Below, piece by piece: positions 20,430-28,382 of a stretch of 62,842 nt of DNA. This stretch comes from Lysobacter daejeonensis GH1-9. GTDB taxonomy: Bacteria > Pseudomonadota > Gammaproteobacteria > Xanthomonadales > Xanthomonadaceae. The first letter of the stretch is position 1. Each line of letters begins with the position of its first letter. The stretch spans positions 1-62,842 of the forward strand of contig NZ_AVPU01000019.1 of the NCBI RefSeq assembly GCF_000768355.1. Direction: 5' to 3'. The position numbers were made by a program, and so were the translations under genes. The notes beneath the pieces are model-generated. The model had not been told where the DNA came from. It saw only the letters and a list, made by a program, of their open reading frames with translations, and did not search any database.

Positions 20430-21869
20430 CTAACGCCACATCTCGTCGAGGCAGGCCGCAAACCGCTCCACCGCCGCGTCGATTTCCGCCACCGAGAGTC
20501 CGCAGTAGCCCAGCAGCAACCCGGCCCGATCAGGGGGCGCCAGGTAATACGGCGCGATCGAGTACAGCCCCAGGCCCAGGCTGCGCGCGCGCGCGATGAA
20601 CGCCTCGCCTTCCTCGCGCGAGCGCTCCCTGAGCCACACCACCAGATGCATGCCGGCGTGCGAATCGTTGATCTGCAACCGGCCCGCACTACAGCGCAGC
20701 AAGCCGCCAAGGAGCGCGGTCCGGCGTTCCTTGAGCGTCTTCCAGGTGCGCCGGAGGTGCCGCTCGAAACCACCTTCGGCCATGAACCGCGCCAGCGCCG
20801 CCTGTTCGATGCCGGGCGAGCCGAAATCGTCCTGCCACTTGGCGTTCACGAAATCGCCACGCAACCCGGCCGGCACCACCACGTAGCCCAGCCGCAGCGA
20901 AGGAAACATCACCTTGGAAAAGGTGCCGACGTAGATCACGCGACCGTGTTCGTCCAGCGAGCGCAGTGCCGCCAACGGCTGCGCGTCGTAACGGAACTCG
21001 CCGTCGTAGTCGTCCTCCAGGATCCAGCCACCGTGGCGCTGGGCGTAGTCGAGCAGCTCCAGCCGACGCGGCAACGACATGACCACGCCACTGGGAAACT
21101 GATGCGATGGCGTGACGCAGACCAGCTTGGCGCCCTCGCTTGGCAAAGCGTCGCAGCGCAGGCCCTGCCCGTCCACGGCGATCGATTGCAGCCGGGCACC
21201 GTGGATCTGCAACACTTCGCGGATCGCGGCGTAATGCGGTTCCTCAAGCACCGCGGTGTCGCCCGGGTCCAGCAGTACACGCGCGGTCAGCGCTACAGCC
21301 TGCTGGGTGCCGTCGACGATCACCACATCCTCAGGGCGCGCCTGCACGCCACGGCGCCGGGCGAGGTAGTCGCACACGGCCTCCCGCAGGGCCGGCAACC
21401 CCTGGCTCATCGGGTAGCTGGGCGCGGTGTACGCCGCCGCGTGTGCCAGTTCTCGGGCCCACGCGCTGGTCAAGGCTGGATTGGTGACCGGCATGCCGTA
21501 CTGGAAGGAGTAGCGTACGCCGTCGATCCGCCGGCCCGGCATCCGCGCGTGGTCGTGGTACTGCCGGCCACGGCGGGCGAACTCGGACTGTGGCGCCAAC
21601 ATCGCCGGCAGCGCGCGCACCGGGCGAAGGGTCTGCAACGGCGGGGTCACGTAGCTGCCCGAACCCACCCGGCCGTCGACGAAGCCCTCCGCGTGCAGTT
21701 GTTCGTAGGCGGCCAGCACCGTGTTGCGGGAGACACCCAGTTCGTGTGCCAGTTGGCGGGTGGCCGGCAGGCGCGCCCCCTGGTGGAGGCGGCCGGCAAA
21801 CACTGCCGCCTTCAGCGCCCGGGTCAACTGGGCGTGCAATGGGCCACGACCGTCGAGTTGGAGGTGCAT
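20430..21869 (-). CDS. MocR/PdxR-type GntR-aminotransferase regulator
   Basis: A 479-residue fusion. A GntR winged helix is N-terminal (LHAQLTRALKAAVFAGRL, GARLPATRQLAHELGVSRNTVLAAYEQL), followed by a fold-type I aminotransferase domain with the PLP motif YVGTFSKVMFPSLRLGY, whose Lys would bind PLP, and EDDYDGEFRY. MocR proteins sense PLP or related metabolites; the target here is unknown since no vitamin B6 or GABA genes adjoin it. The start at 21869 has GGAG 5 nt upstream; an ATG 10 codons earlier lacks a good site. Confidence 0.88.
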   Translation of the reverse strand: MHLQLDGRGPLHAQLTRALKAAVFAGRLHQGARLPATRQLAHELGVSRNTVLAAYEQLHAEGFVDGRVGSGSYVTPPLQTLRPVRALPAMLAPQSEFARRGRQYHDHARMPGRRIDGVRYSFQYGMPVTNPALTSAWARELAHAAAYTAPSYPMSQGLPALREAVCDYLARRRGVQARPEDVVIVDGTQQAVALTARVLLDPGDTAVLEEPHYAAIREVLQIHGARLQSIAVDGQGLRCDALPSEGAKLVCVTPSHQFPSGVVMSLPRRLELLDYAQRHGGWILEDDYDGEFRYDAQPLAALRSLDEHGRVIYVGTFSKVMFPSLRLGYVVVPAGLRGDFVNAKWQDDFGSPGIEQAALARFMAEGGFERHLRRTWKTLKERRTALLGGLLRCSAGRLQINDSHAGMHLVVWLRERSREEGEAFIARARSLGLGLYSIAPYYLAPPDRAGLLLGYCGLSVAEIDAAVERFAACLDEMWR

Positions 21870-22006
21870 GCCGGCTCCAGAGGCGGATGGCCCATCCATC
21901 GGATTGGCCCTATTCGAACCGGATCAATTGGATCTTGCCAGTGCCAATTCCGAAGCCTTTGATGGTGCCACTCCCGCAAGCCCCTCCTCCGCCGACGGAG
22001 TTCCCG

Positions 22007-22528
22007 ATGAATGCGATGCGCAGCACGACCCTTGCCTTCCGACCCTCGCTGCACATGCCGCTGTGGTGCTGGCTTGCCGCCTGCGGCGTGCTGCTCGGCG
22101 GCCTCGATTTGGCCTTTGCCGCGGGGTTCTGGTGGCTGCGCTCCGGCGTCGACCCCATCCGCATCCCGCAATCGATTGCGGCGTGGATGCTCGGCCGCGA
22201 CGCCGCCCTCTCCGGCGGCCCTGCCACGGCACTGCTGGGGCTGGCCCTGTACGCCCACCTGACCACTGCCGTGGTGGCCGCCTACTACCGGCTGGCCGAG
22301 CGCCATGTCCGCCTGCGCGAACGTCCGGTGCGGATGGGCGCACTGTTCGGCGTGACGGTTTACGTGGTGTTGTTCGAAGTCATTGTGCCGCTGGCATCCG
22401 CCGCCGCGTCGCGGTCGCATCCGATCGAATGGACACTGGCCTGCATTGCCGCCTACCCCTTGCTGGTCGGCATCCCAGCCGCGCTACTCACGCGGCATCG
22501 GCTCGGCGAATCCCCCCGGGCGTCTTGA
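22007..22528 (+). CDS. Uncharacterised membrane protein
   Basis: A 173-residue protein with four likely membrane helices (WCWLAACGVLLGGLDLAFAAGFW, ATALLGLALYAHLTTAVVAAYY, GALFGVTVYVVLFEVIVPLA, LACIAAYPLLVGIPAALL). The ATG at 22007 follows GGAG by 6 nt. It diverges from the MocR regulator gene, which makes it a possible target, but nothing in the sequence indicates function. Confidence 0.78.
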   Translation: MNAMRSTTLAFRPSLHMPLWCWLAACGVLLGGLDLAFAAGFWWLRSGVDPIRIPQSIAAWMLGRDAALSGGPATALLGLALYAHLTTAVVAAYYRLAERHVRLRERPVRMGALFGVTVYVVLFEVIVPLASAAASRSHPIEWTLACIAAYPLLVGIPAALLTRHRLGESPRAS

Positions 22529-22804
22529 GGTGCACTCACCTGTCTGAGGCTTTCCGGCAGGGCATGGCTCCGCACCTGTTCGCGGATTGGCTCCGCCGGA
22601 CATGGCTGGATTGGTTCTCCACGTTTCCCGAACGGGTCGCTAGTTTCTGGCCCATCACCCCTTCGCGAATCGCCCGCCACGGCGACACGCTCACCGGAAG
22701 GGGCGCCGGAAATCTGCATTGGAGATCCATGCCTCGCGCGCACGCCAGGGGGCATTGCCTGGTACCAGGTCGCGCACTGGTGCCATCCAGCCAAGGAGAA
22801 CGCC

Positions 22805-23263
22805 ATGAAAGCCGTTACCTGCCTGATCACCGTCCTCGCCGCCGCAGTTGGACCGGTACAGGCCAGCGAATGCAAGAAGATCCATGCCGACCTCGTGGAA
22901 GTGAGTGCAACCGAAGGCTGCAATGCCGGCCTGGCCTCGTGCTTCCTCGGCGAAGTGGACGGAAACCACGGCCTGCGCGGCACGACGCATTTCGCCGCCG
23001 ACAGCGCGCGCCTCGGGCCGGCAACCTCGCCTTCCTTCATTTCCTACAGCGGCCCATTCGAATACCGCACCGCCTACGGCAACCTGGCGATGCGCGAGAC
23101 CGGCGTGACCACCAGTGGCGCCACGGGGGTGGTGACTGCCTACCAGGAAATCGTCGGGGCGACGGGGCAATACGAGGGAGCCAGCGGGCACTTCTTCGTC
23201 AGTGGCAAGAAGGGCGGGGGCATGATCACGACCTTCATCGTAGGCGAGATCTGTTACCCCTGA
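22805..23263 (+). CDS. Secreted four-cysteine protein of unknown function
   Basis: A 152-residue exported protein: signal peptide 1-20 (ending VQA), then a beta-rich domain with four Cys (SEC, EGC, ASC, EIC), enough for two disulfides. Repeating GATG/TGQYEGASGHFFVSG turns recall allene-oxide-cyclase or dirigent-like small barrels, but this is only a visual resemblance. AAGGAGA lies 6 nt before the ATG. The 276-bp region upstream has no other gene. Convergent with pntB. Confidence 0.75.
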   Translation: MKAVTCLITVLAAAVGPVQASECKKIHADLVEVSATEGCNAGLASCFLGEVDGNHGLRGTTHFAADSARLGPATSPSFISYSGPFEYRTAYGNLAMRETGVTTSGATGVVTAYQEIVGATGQYEGASGHFFVSGKKGGGMITTFIVGEICYP

Positions 23264-23287
23264 TCCGGGCACGAACGGCCCGGATCA
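23261..23287. terminator. Hairpin between the secreted protein gene and pntB
   Basis: TGATCCGGGC/GCCCGGATCA, a perfect 10-bp stem with a 7-nt loop, begins at the stop codon. There is no U tract on the plus strand. It sits between converging genes and may stabilise or terminate both mRNAs. Confidence 0.5.
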
Positions 23288-23302
23288 CGGCGGCGGCGGG
23301 CT

Positions 23303-24694
23303 TCAGTGCCCGCCACCGTCCAGCGCCTTCAGTTCGCTGACCAGCGCGGCCACCATGCTGGCCGCATCGCCATAGAGCATGCGCGTGTTGTCGGCATAGA
23401 ACAGCGCATTCTCGATGCCGGCAAAACCCGTGCCCTTGCCGCGCTTGATCACGATGGTGTTCTTCGACGCCACCACGTCCAGGATCGGCATGCCGAAGAT
23501 CGGACTGGCGGGGTCGGTCTTGGCGACCGGGTTGACCACGTCGTTCGCGCCGATCACCAGCGACACGTCGGTGGTCGGGAACTCGGGGTTAATGTCGTCC
23601 ATGTCGGCAATCAGGTCGTAAGGCACGCCGGCCTCGGCCAGCAGTACGTTCATGTGGCCCGGCATGCGGCCCGCCACCGGGTGGATGGCGAACTTCACCT
23701 TCACCCCGCGCTCCATCAGCTTCTGCGTGAGTTCCCACACCTTGTGCTGCGCCTGCGCCACGGCCAGGCCGTAACCGGGCACGATCACCACGCGCTCGGC
23801 GTAGGCCATCATCGCGGCGACATCACCGGCCTCGATCGGCTTCATCGAGCCGCCGATCTCCTGCATGGACGCGCCGCCGCCACCGAAGTTGGAGAACAGC
23901 ACGTTCTTGATGCTGCGGTTCATCGCCTTGGCCATCAGCCGGGTCAGCAGCATGCCGGCCGCGCCGACCATGGTGCCGGCGATGATCAACGCCTCGTTGC
24001 CCAGCACGTAGCCTTCAAACGCCACGGCCAAGCCGGTGAAGGCGTTGTAGAGCGAAATGACCACGGGCATGTCCGCGCCACCGATCGGCAGCGTCATCAG
24101 CACGCCCAACGCCAGCGCCAGCGCGAAGAAGGCGATGATCCACGGCATCGCCAGCGTCTGCAGCGCCATCACGCCGCACAGCACCGCAGCCAACGCCACC
24201 AGCGCGTTGAACCATTGCTGCCCGCGGAACGTGTAGCGCTTGTCCATGCGCCCGTCGAGCTTGGCCCATGCGATCACGGAACCGGTCAGCGACACCGCGC
24301 CGATCAAGGCACCGGTGACCGCCAACGACAGCGTGAACGTGGACGGCGGTGGCTCGCCCGCCGAGAAGCGAACCAGTTCCACAGCGCCAATCGCCGCCGC
24401 CGAACCGCCGCCCATGCCATTGAACAGCGCCACCATCTGCGGCATGTCGGTGATGGCCACCTTCTTGCCCCACGCCCAGTTCAACGCCACGCCGATGACA
24501 ATGGCCACGATCATCAGCCCGACGTTGTGCAGGCCCGGCAGGAAGAAGGTGGCCACGGTGGCGATCAGCATGCCCACGCCGGCCCACTGGATGCCGCTGC
24601 GCGCCGTCTTGGGGCTGGCCATGCGCTGCAAGCCCAGCAGGAACAGCGTGGCCGCAACGAAATAACTCAGCTTCACCAGGGTCAGCGCACTCAT
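23303..24694 (-). CDS. pntB: NAD(P) transhydrogenase subunit beta
   Basis: A 463-residue PntB. The membrane domain (about nine helices, residues 1-270) includes LHNVGLMIVAIVIGVALNWAWG and LFNGMGGGSAAAIGAVEL; the C-terminal NADP(H)-binding domain has VIVPGYGLAVAQAQHKVWEL, KFAIHPVAGRMPGHMNVLLAEA and the VIGANDVVNP loop. With PntA it couples proton translocation to hydride transfer from NADH to NADP+. The ATG overlaps the stop of the preceding gene by 4 nt. Confidence 0.97.
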   Translation of the reverse strand: MSALTLVKLSYFVAATLFLLGLQRMASPKTARSGIQWAGVGMLIATVATFFLPGLHNVGLMIVAIVIGVALNWAWGKKVAITDMPQMVALFNGMGGGSAAAIGAVELVRFSAGEPPPSTFTLSLAVTGALIGAVSLTGSVIAWAKLDGRMDKRYTFRGQQWFNALVALAAVLCGVMALQTLAMPWIIAFFALALALGVLMTLPIGGADMPVVISLYNAFTGLAVAFEGYVLGNEALIIAGTMVGAAGMLLTRLMAKAMNRSIKNVLFSNFGGGGASMQEIGGSMKPIEAGDVAAMMAYAERVVIVPGYGLAVAQAQHKVWELTQKLMERGVKVKFAIHPVAGRMPGHMNVLLAEAGVPYDLIADMDDINPEFPTTDVSLVIGANDVVNPVAKTDPASPIFGMPILDVVASKNTIVIKRGKGTGFAGIENALFYADNTRMLYGDAASMVAALVSELKALDGGGH

Positions 24695-25203
24695 GCTTGG
24701 CTCCTATCCGAAGTCGTCGTGGGCTGCTTGTCCAGCCGATGGTGTTCGCGCATCTCGATCGCGGTCTTGAGCAGCCCCACAAAGCCCAGGCCGAGCGCGA
24801 CCAGGCCCAGGGACAGTTGGTTGACCACGGTGGTATCGGCCATGTAGGCGCCCACCAGGCCGATCACCATCGCGCCAAGCGTGTAGGTACTCAGCAGGAT
24901 CAGCATCCAGCGGCCCTTGCCCGGATCCTGCCAGACCCGGCGCGATATCTCGTTCTGGGTCTTTGTCGGGTCCTGCAGCGAGGCCAGGCCAACACCAATG
25001 CCCGCGTACAGCAGGACGTAGTTGAGGTCGTCGAAGACCGGCGACCAACCGGTGGACTTGACGAGCGACGACGACCAGCCCGATTTGGCCGCATAGGCGG
25101 TCGCCACCAGAAGCGCCGGGTACTGCAGGTAGTTCAGCCGCTGGAATACGCCGCGGGCCGAATTGCCTGGGCGCGCCATCATGGCGGACGTGCCGCCGCT
25201 CAC
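24691..25203 (-). CDS. Uncharacterised four-helix membrane protein between pntAb and pntB
   Basis: A 170-residue protein with four likely helices (LQYPALLVATAYAA, DLNYVLLYAGIGVGLASLQ, MLILLSTYTLGAMVIGLVGAYM, LSLGLVALGLGFVGLLKTAIEM) and a polar C-terminus. It is not a transhydrogenase subunit I recognise. The start is GTG at 25201-25203, overlapping the pntAb stop (GTGA), and its own stop overlaps pntB (ATGA). Tight coupling on both sides implies expression with the enzyme. A role as an assembly factor or accessory subunit is inference. Confidence 0.83.
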   Translation of the reverse strand: MSGGTSAMMARPGNSARGVFQRLNYLQYPALLVATAYAAKSGWSSSLVKSTGWSPVFDDLNYVLLYAGIGVGLASLQDPTKTQNEISRRVWQDPGKGRWMLILLSTYTLGAMVIGLVGAYMADTTVVNQLSLGLVALGLGFVGLLKTAIEMREHHRLDKQPTTTSDRSQA

Positions 25204-25499
25204 TTGCCACCTTCGGACGGCTTGCTGCTCTTGAACATGTCGAGCATGCGCTCGGTGACCACGTAACCACCCGCGGCGTTGCCGGCACCCAGCAGTACCG
25301 CCAGGAACCCGATTACCTTCTCCAGCGTGGTGTCGGCATGGCCCAGCACCACCATTGCGCCGATCAGCACGATGCCGTGGATGAAGTTGGAACCCGACAT
25401 CAGTGGGGTATGCAGGATCACCGGCACCCGCGAAATGATGACGTGGCCGGCGATCGCGGCCAGCATGAAGATGTACAGCGCGACGAATCCATCACCCAT
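25200..25499 (-). CDS. pntAb: NAD(P) transhydrogenase subunit alpha, membrane part
   Basis: A 99-residue protein corresponding to the C-terminal membrane domain of E. coli PntA, with three helices and the family segment SRVPVILHTPLMSGSNFIHGIVLIGAM and GNAAGGYVVTERML. Three-gene transhydrogenases (pntAa, pntAb, pntB) are common in alphaproteobacteria and xanthomonads. Here pntAb is not directly behind pntAa: 1.7 kb with three opposite-strand genes intervenes. Confidence 0.94.
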   Translation of the reverse strand: MGDGFVALYIFMLAAIAGHVIISRVPVILHTPLMSGSNFIHGIVLIGAMVVLGHADTTLEKVIGFLAVLLGAGNAAGGYVVTERMLDMFKSSKPSEGGK

Positions 25500-25700
25500 C
25501 GGTCCAGCTCCCCTTCCGGCCTGTCTCGGCGTCCCTGAATCGGATCATAACCGTCCCGGAAGGCGCTTTCGCGTCGTCTCCGGGTCCTGTCAACCCGGGA
25601 CACGCCCGGGCGTTATCGCTTGCATCCACGGCACTGTGCCACCCGGCGAGGGTTGCCGCTGGAACCGTCTGCCGCGTCCGCCCCGATGGACCCATGCCCT

Positions 25701-26297
25701 ATGCTGCTGCGCGTGACCCGTGAAGCCGAAAACGCCACTGCACCCGACGCCGCCGGCAGCGCCGCGTCGACCGGCGCGGCAGAACCGCCGCAGAGCCTGG
25801 ACGCTTTCCTGGCCGGGGTCGGTCCGCGCGCGTTCCGCTTCGCCGAGTTGGGCCTGCGCGACCGTGAGGATGCACTGGATGCGGTGCAGGACGCGATGAC
25901 CAAGCTGTTGGGTTACGCCGACCGACCAGCGACGGAATGGACACCGCTGTTCTGGAGCATCCTGCGCCGTCGCGTGGTGGACCTGCAGCGCCGCCGCGCC
26001 TTCCGCCTGCGCTGGCTGCTGCCGGGGCAATCCAACGACGACGATGCGATGCCCGACTGGACCGACACTGGCCCCGACCCCGCGCGCACCCACGATGGCA
26101 GGGAAGCCTACGCGCGCTTCGCCGAGGCCATGGCGTCGCTGCCCCGGCGACAGCGCGAGGCATTCCACCTGCGCATATTGGAAGAGCTGGACGTGGCGAC
26201 CACTGCGCAAGCAATGGGTTGCAGCGAAGGCTCGGTCAAGACCCATCTTTCCCGCGCGCGCGAGGCGCTGCAGCGACACCTGGAGGACTGGCGATGA
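25701..26297 (+). CDS. ECF-type RNA polymerase sigma factor
   Basis: About 198 residues. Region sigma-2 is LRDREDALDAVQDAMTKLLGYA with WTPLFWSILRRRVVDLQRR, and sigma-4 is ASLPRRQREAFHLRILEELD followed by the HTH TAQAMGCSEGSVKTHLSRAREAL. The start is uncertain (ATG at 25686 or 25701, GTG at 25713). Its stop overlaps the next gene (ATGA). Sigma factor/DUF3619/DUF3106 triplets recur in beta- and gammaproteobacteria; the inducing signal is not known. It diverges from pntAb. Confidence 0.87.
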   Translation: MLLRVTREAENATAPDAAGSAASTGAAEPPQSLDAFLAGVGPRAFRFAELGLRDREDALDAVQDAMTKLLGYADRPATEWTPLFWSILRRRVVDLQRRRAFRLRWLLPGQSNDDDAMPDWTDTGPDPARTHDGREAYARFAEAMASLPRRQREAFHLRILEELDVATTAQAMGCSEGSVKTHLSRAREALQRHLEDWR

Positions 26298-26722
26298 ATG
26301 CCGACCGCACCCAACCCATGAACGACCCCAACCGCCCGGTGGCGCGTGGCACCGCAGACGCGGCTTTCGACGACCGCTTTGACGCCATCGCACGTGCGCG
26401 CCACGTCGATTCGCTGGAGCGCCTGTCCGCCCGGACGCAGGCGCGACTCGCGCAGGCACGACGACCCACGGCACGACCGGGCTTGAGGCTGCGGCCTGCA
26501 TGGGCCCTGCCAACGGTGCTGGCCGCCATGGCGGTGCTGGCCATTGCGGTCCAGTTGCGTCCCGAGCCGGCCACCGTGCCCGCCGCGACATCAGCCGACA
26601 CCGCGCTGGTGGCCGCCGGAACCACCTCCACCGATCCCGCCGCCGTGCTGGACGAGAACCCCGACCTTTACCTGTGGCTGGCGTCCACCGACGACGTCAT
26701 GCCGACCTCGCCGGAGTACTGA
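26294..26722 (+). CDS. DUF3619-like single-pass membrane protein, possible anti-sigma factor
   Basis: A 142-residue protein with a cytoplasmic N-terminal helical part (DDRFDAIARARHVDSLERLSARTQARLAQ), one membrane helix (ALPTVLAAMAVLAIAVQL, about 75-92) and a short periplasmic tail ending with PDLYLWLAST. Topology and coupling to the sigma gene (ATGA overlap) suggest an anti-sigma role, though no known anti-sigma domain is visible. Confidence 0.78.
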   Translation: MNADRTQPMNDPNRPVARGTADAAFDDRFDAIARARHVDSLERLSARTQARLAQARRPTARPGLRLRPAWALPTVLAAMAVLAIAVQLRPEPATVPAATSADTALVAAGTTSTDPAAVLDENPDLYLWLASTDDVMPTSPEY

Positions 26723-26723
26723 G

Positions 26724-27179
26724 ATGCAACGTCGCCTTCCCGCCCTCCTGCTGGCGTTGGCCTGCCTCGCGGCCACGCTTTCCCCGGCGCTGGCCACCGA
26801 CCAGGCCGCCGCGCCGCCATTGCCCAGTTGGGACAAGCTGACGCCCGCGCAGCGCGAGACCCTCATCGCCCCCGTGCGCGAGCGCTGGAACGCCGAGCCC
26901 GAGAGCCGCCAGCGCATGCTCAACCACGCCACGCGCTGGCAGGCAATGACGCCCGAGCAGCGCAAACGTGCGCGCCACGGCATGCACCGTTGGCAGGAGA
27001 TGCGTCCGGAGCAGCGCGAGGAGATGCGGGCGTTGTACGCCAAGATGCGCGCACTGGACCCGGAAGGCCGCCAGGCACTGAAGGCGAAGTGGCGGCAGAT
27101 GACGCCGGAGCAGCGCGCCGAATGGGTCAAGGACAACCCGGCGCCCGCGCACGAGCCGATACCGCCGCATCACCCCTGA
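26724..27179 (+). CDS. Exported DUF3106 protein with repeated TPEQR motif
   Basis: A 151-residue protein: signal peptide 1-24 (ending ALA), then a highly helical charged domain with repeated LTPAQRETL, MTPEQRKRA, MRPEQREEM and MTPEQRAEW units. This matches DUF3106. It starts one base after the preceding stop. The repeats resemble Spy/CpxP-type periplasmic stress chaperones, so an envelope-sensing part for the sigma factor is a reasonable but untested idea. Confidence 0.82.
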   Translation: MQRRLPALLLALACLAATLSPALATDQAAAPPLPSWDKLTPAQRETLIAPVRERWNAEPESRQRMLNHATRWQAMTPEQRKRARHGMHRWQEMRPEQREEMRALYAKMRALDPEGRQALKAKWRQMTPEQRAEWVKDNPAPAHEPIPPHHP

Positions 27180-27194
27180 TTGCGGGAGGCGGCG

Positions 27195-28307
27195 TCAGCC
27201 GACTGCCCGCTCCGGCCAGACGGTGCGGGCCAGCAACTCGTCGTCCCAGTCGAACTGGAGCTGGCCGTCCTTGAGCAGCAGGCTGGCGAAGTTGAAGACG
27301 TTGCGCGCATACATCTCACTGGCGTGCACCGCGCCACTGCTGGCGAGGTTGAGCGGACCGGCCACGACCACGCCCCCGCTCTCGATGGTTTCACCCGGCT
27401 GGGTCAGCTCGCAGTTGCCGCCGGTTTCCGCGGCCAGGTCGACGATCACACTGCCCGGCTTCATGCCCGCGACCATCGCCGCGCTGATGATCTTCGGCGC
27501 CGGCCGTCCGGGCACCGCGGCGGTGCACACCACCACATCCACGCCCTTGAGGTGTTCGCCCAGCCGTCGCTGCTGCTCGGCGCGCTCTTCTTCGGTGAGC
27601 TGGCGGGCATAACCGCCCTCGCCCGCCGCGCTGACGCCAAGGTCGAGGAACTTGCCGCCGAGCGATTCGATCTGTTCGCGTGTCTCCGGACGCACGTCGA
27701 AGCCTTCGACCTGCGCACCCAGCCGCTTGGCCGTGGCGACGGCCTGCAAGCCCGCCACGCCCGCGCCCACGATCAGCACCTTGGAGGGGCGGATCGTGCC
27801 AGCGGCGGTGGTCAGCATCGGGAAGAACCGCGGCGCGAGCTGCGCTGCGATCAACACGGCCTTGTAACCGGCCATGCCCGCCTGCGAACTGAGTACGTCC
27901 ATGGCCTGGGCACGCGTGGTGCGCGGCAGGCGCTCCAGCGGGAAGGCCTGCAGCTTGCGTGTGGTAATGGCCGCGCCGCGCTCAGCATCGGCTTGCGGCG
28001 CCAGCAGGCCGACGACGGCCGCGCCCTCGCGCAACGCCGTCAATGCAGCGGCGGAAGGAGCCTGCACGCAAAGCACCACGTCGGCGTCGTTGAGGGCCGC
28101 CGCGGCGTCGGCCACCACCTGCCCGCCCGCTTGGCGATAGGCCTCGTCCGTCATGCCTGCACCGACACCAGCCCCTGCTTCAATGCGGACCTCGGCCCCG
28201 GCCGCGACCAGCTTCTTGCATGTTTCCGGAGTCAACGCAACGCGGCGTTCGCCGGGCGCCCGCTCCCGCGCCACACCCACCCTCACTCCCTGGCCCGCTG
28301 CAGACAT
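27195..28307 (-). CDS. pntAa: NAD(P) transhydrogenase subunit alpha, soluble NAD-binding part
   Basis: A 370-residue soluble dI domain. The N-terminus VARERAPGERRVALTPETCKKL, SQAGMAGYKAVLIAA and the Rossmann motif VLIVGAGVAGLQAVATAKRLGA are characteristic, as is the SSGAVHASEMYARNVFNF end. It binds NAD(H) and delivers hydride to PntB. It is on the same strand as pntAb-x-pntB but convergent with the sigma module lying between them, so it probably needs its own promoter in the 75-bp gap after the DUF1631 gene. Confidence 0.95.
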   Translation of the reverse strand: MSAAGQGVRVGVARERAPGERRVALTPETCKKLVAAGAEVRIEAGAGVGAGMTDEAYRQAGGQVVADAAAALNDADVVLCVQAPSAAALTALREGAAVVGLLAPQADAERGAAITTRKLQAFPLERLPRTTRAQAMDVLSSQAGMAGYKAVLIAAQLAPRFFPMLTTAAGTIRPSKVLIVGAGVAGLQAVATAKRLGAQVEGFDVRPETREQIESLGGKFLDLGVSAAGEGGYARQLTEEERAEQQRRLGEHLKGVDVVVCTAAVPGRPAPKIISAAMVAGMKPGSVIVDLAAETGGNCELTQPGETIESGGVVVAGPLNLASSGAVHASEMYARNVFNFASLLLKDGQLQFDWDDELLARTVWPERAVG

Positions 28308-28382
28308 GCCATCGCTCCGGATCTATGTCGCCGCATCCTAACCAAACGCGGCGTGGAGGGTGAACTGTTGCAGACGATAATG

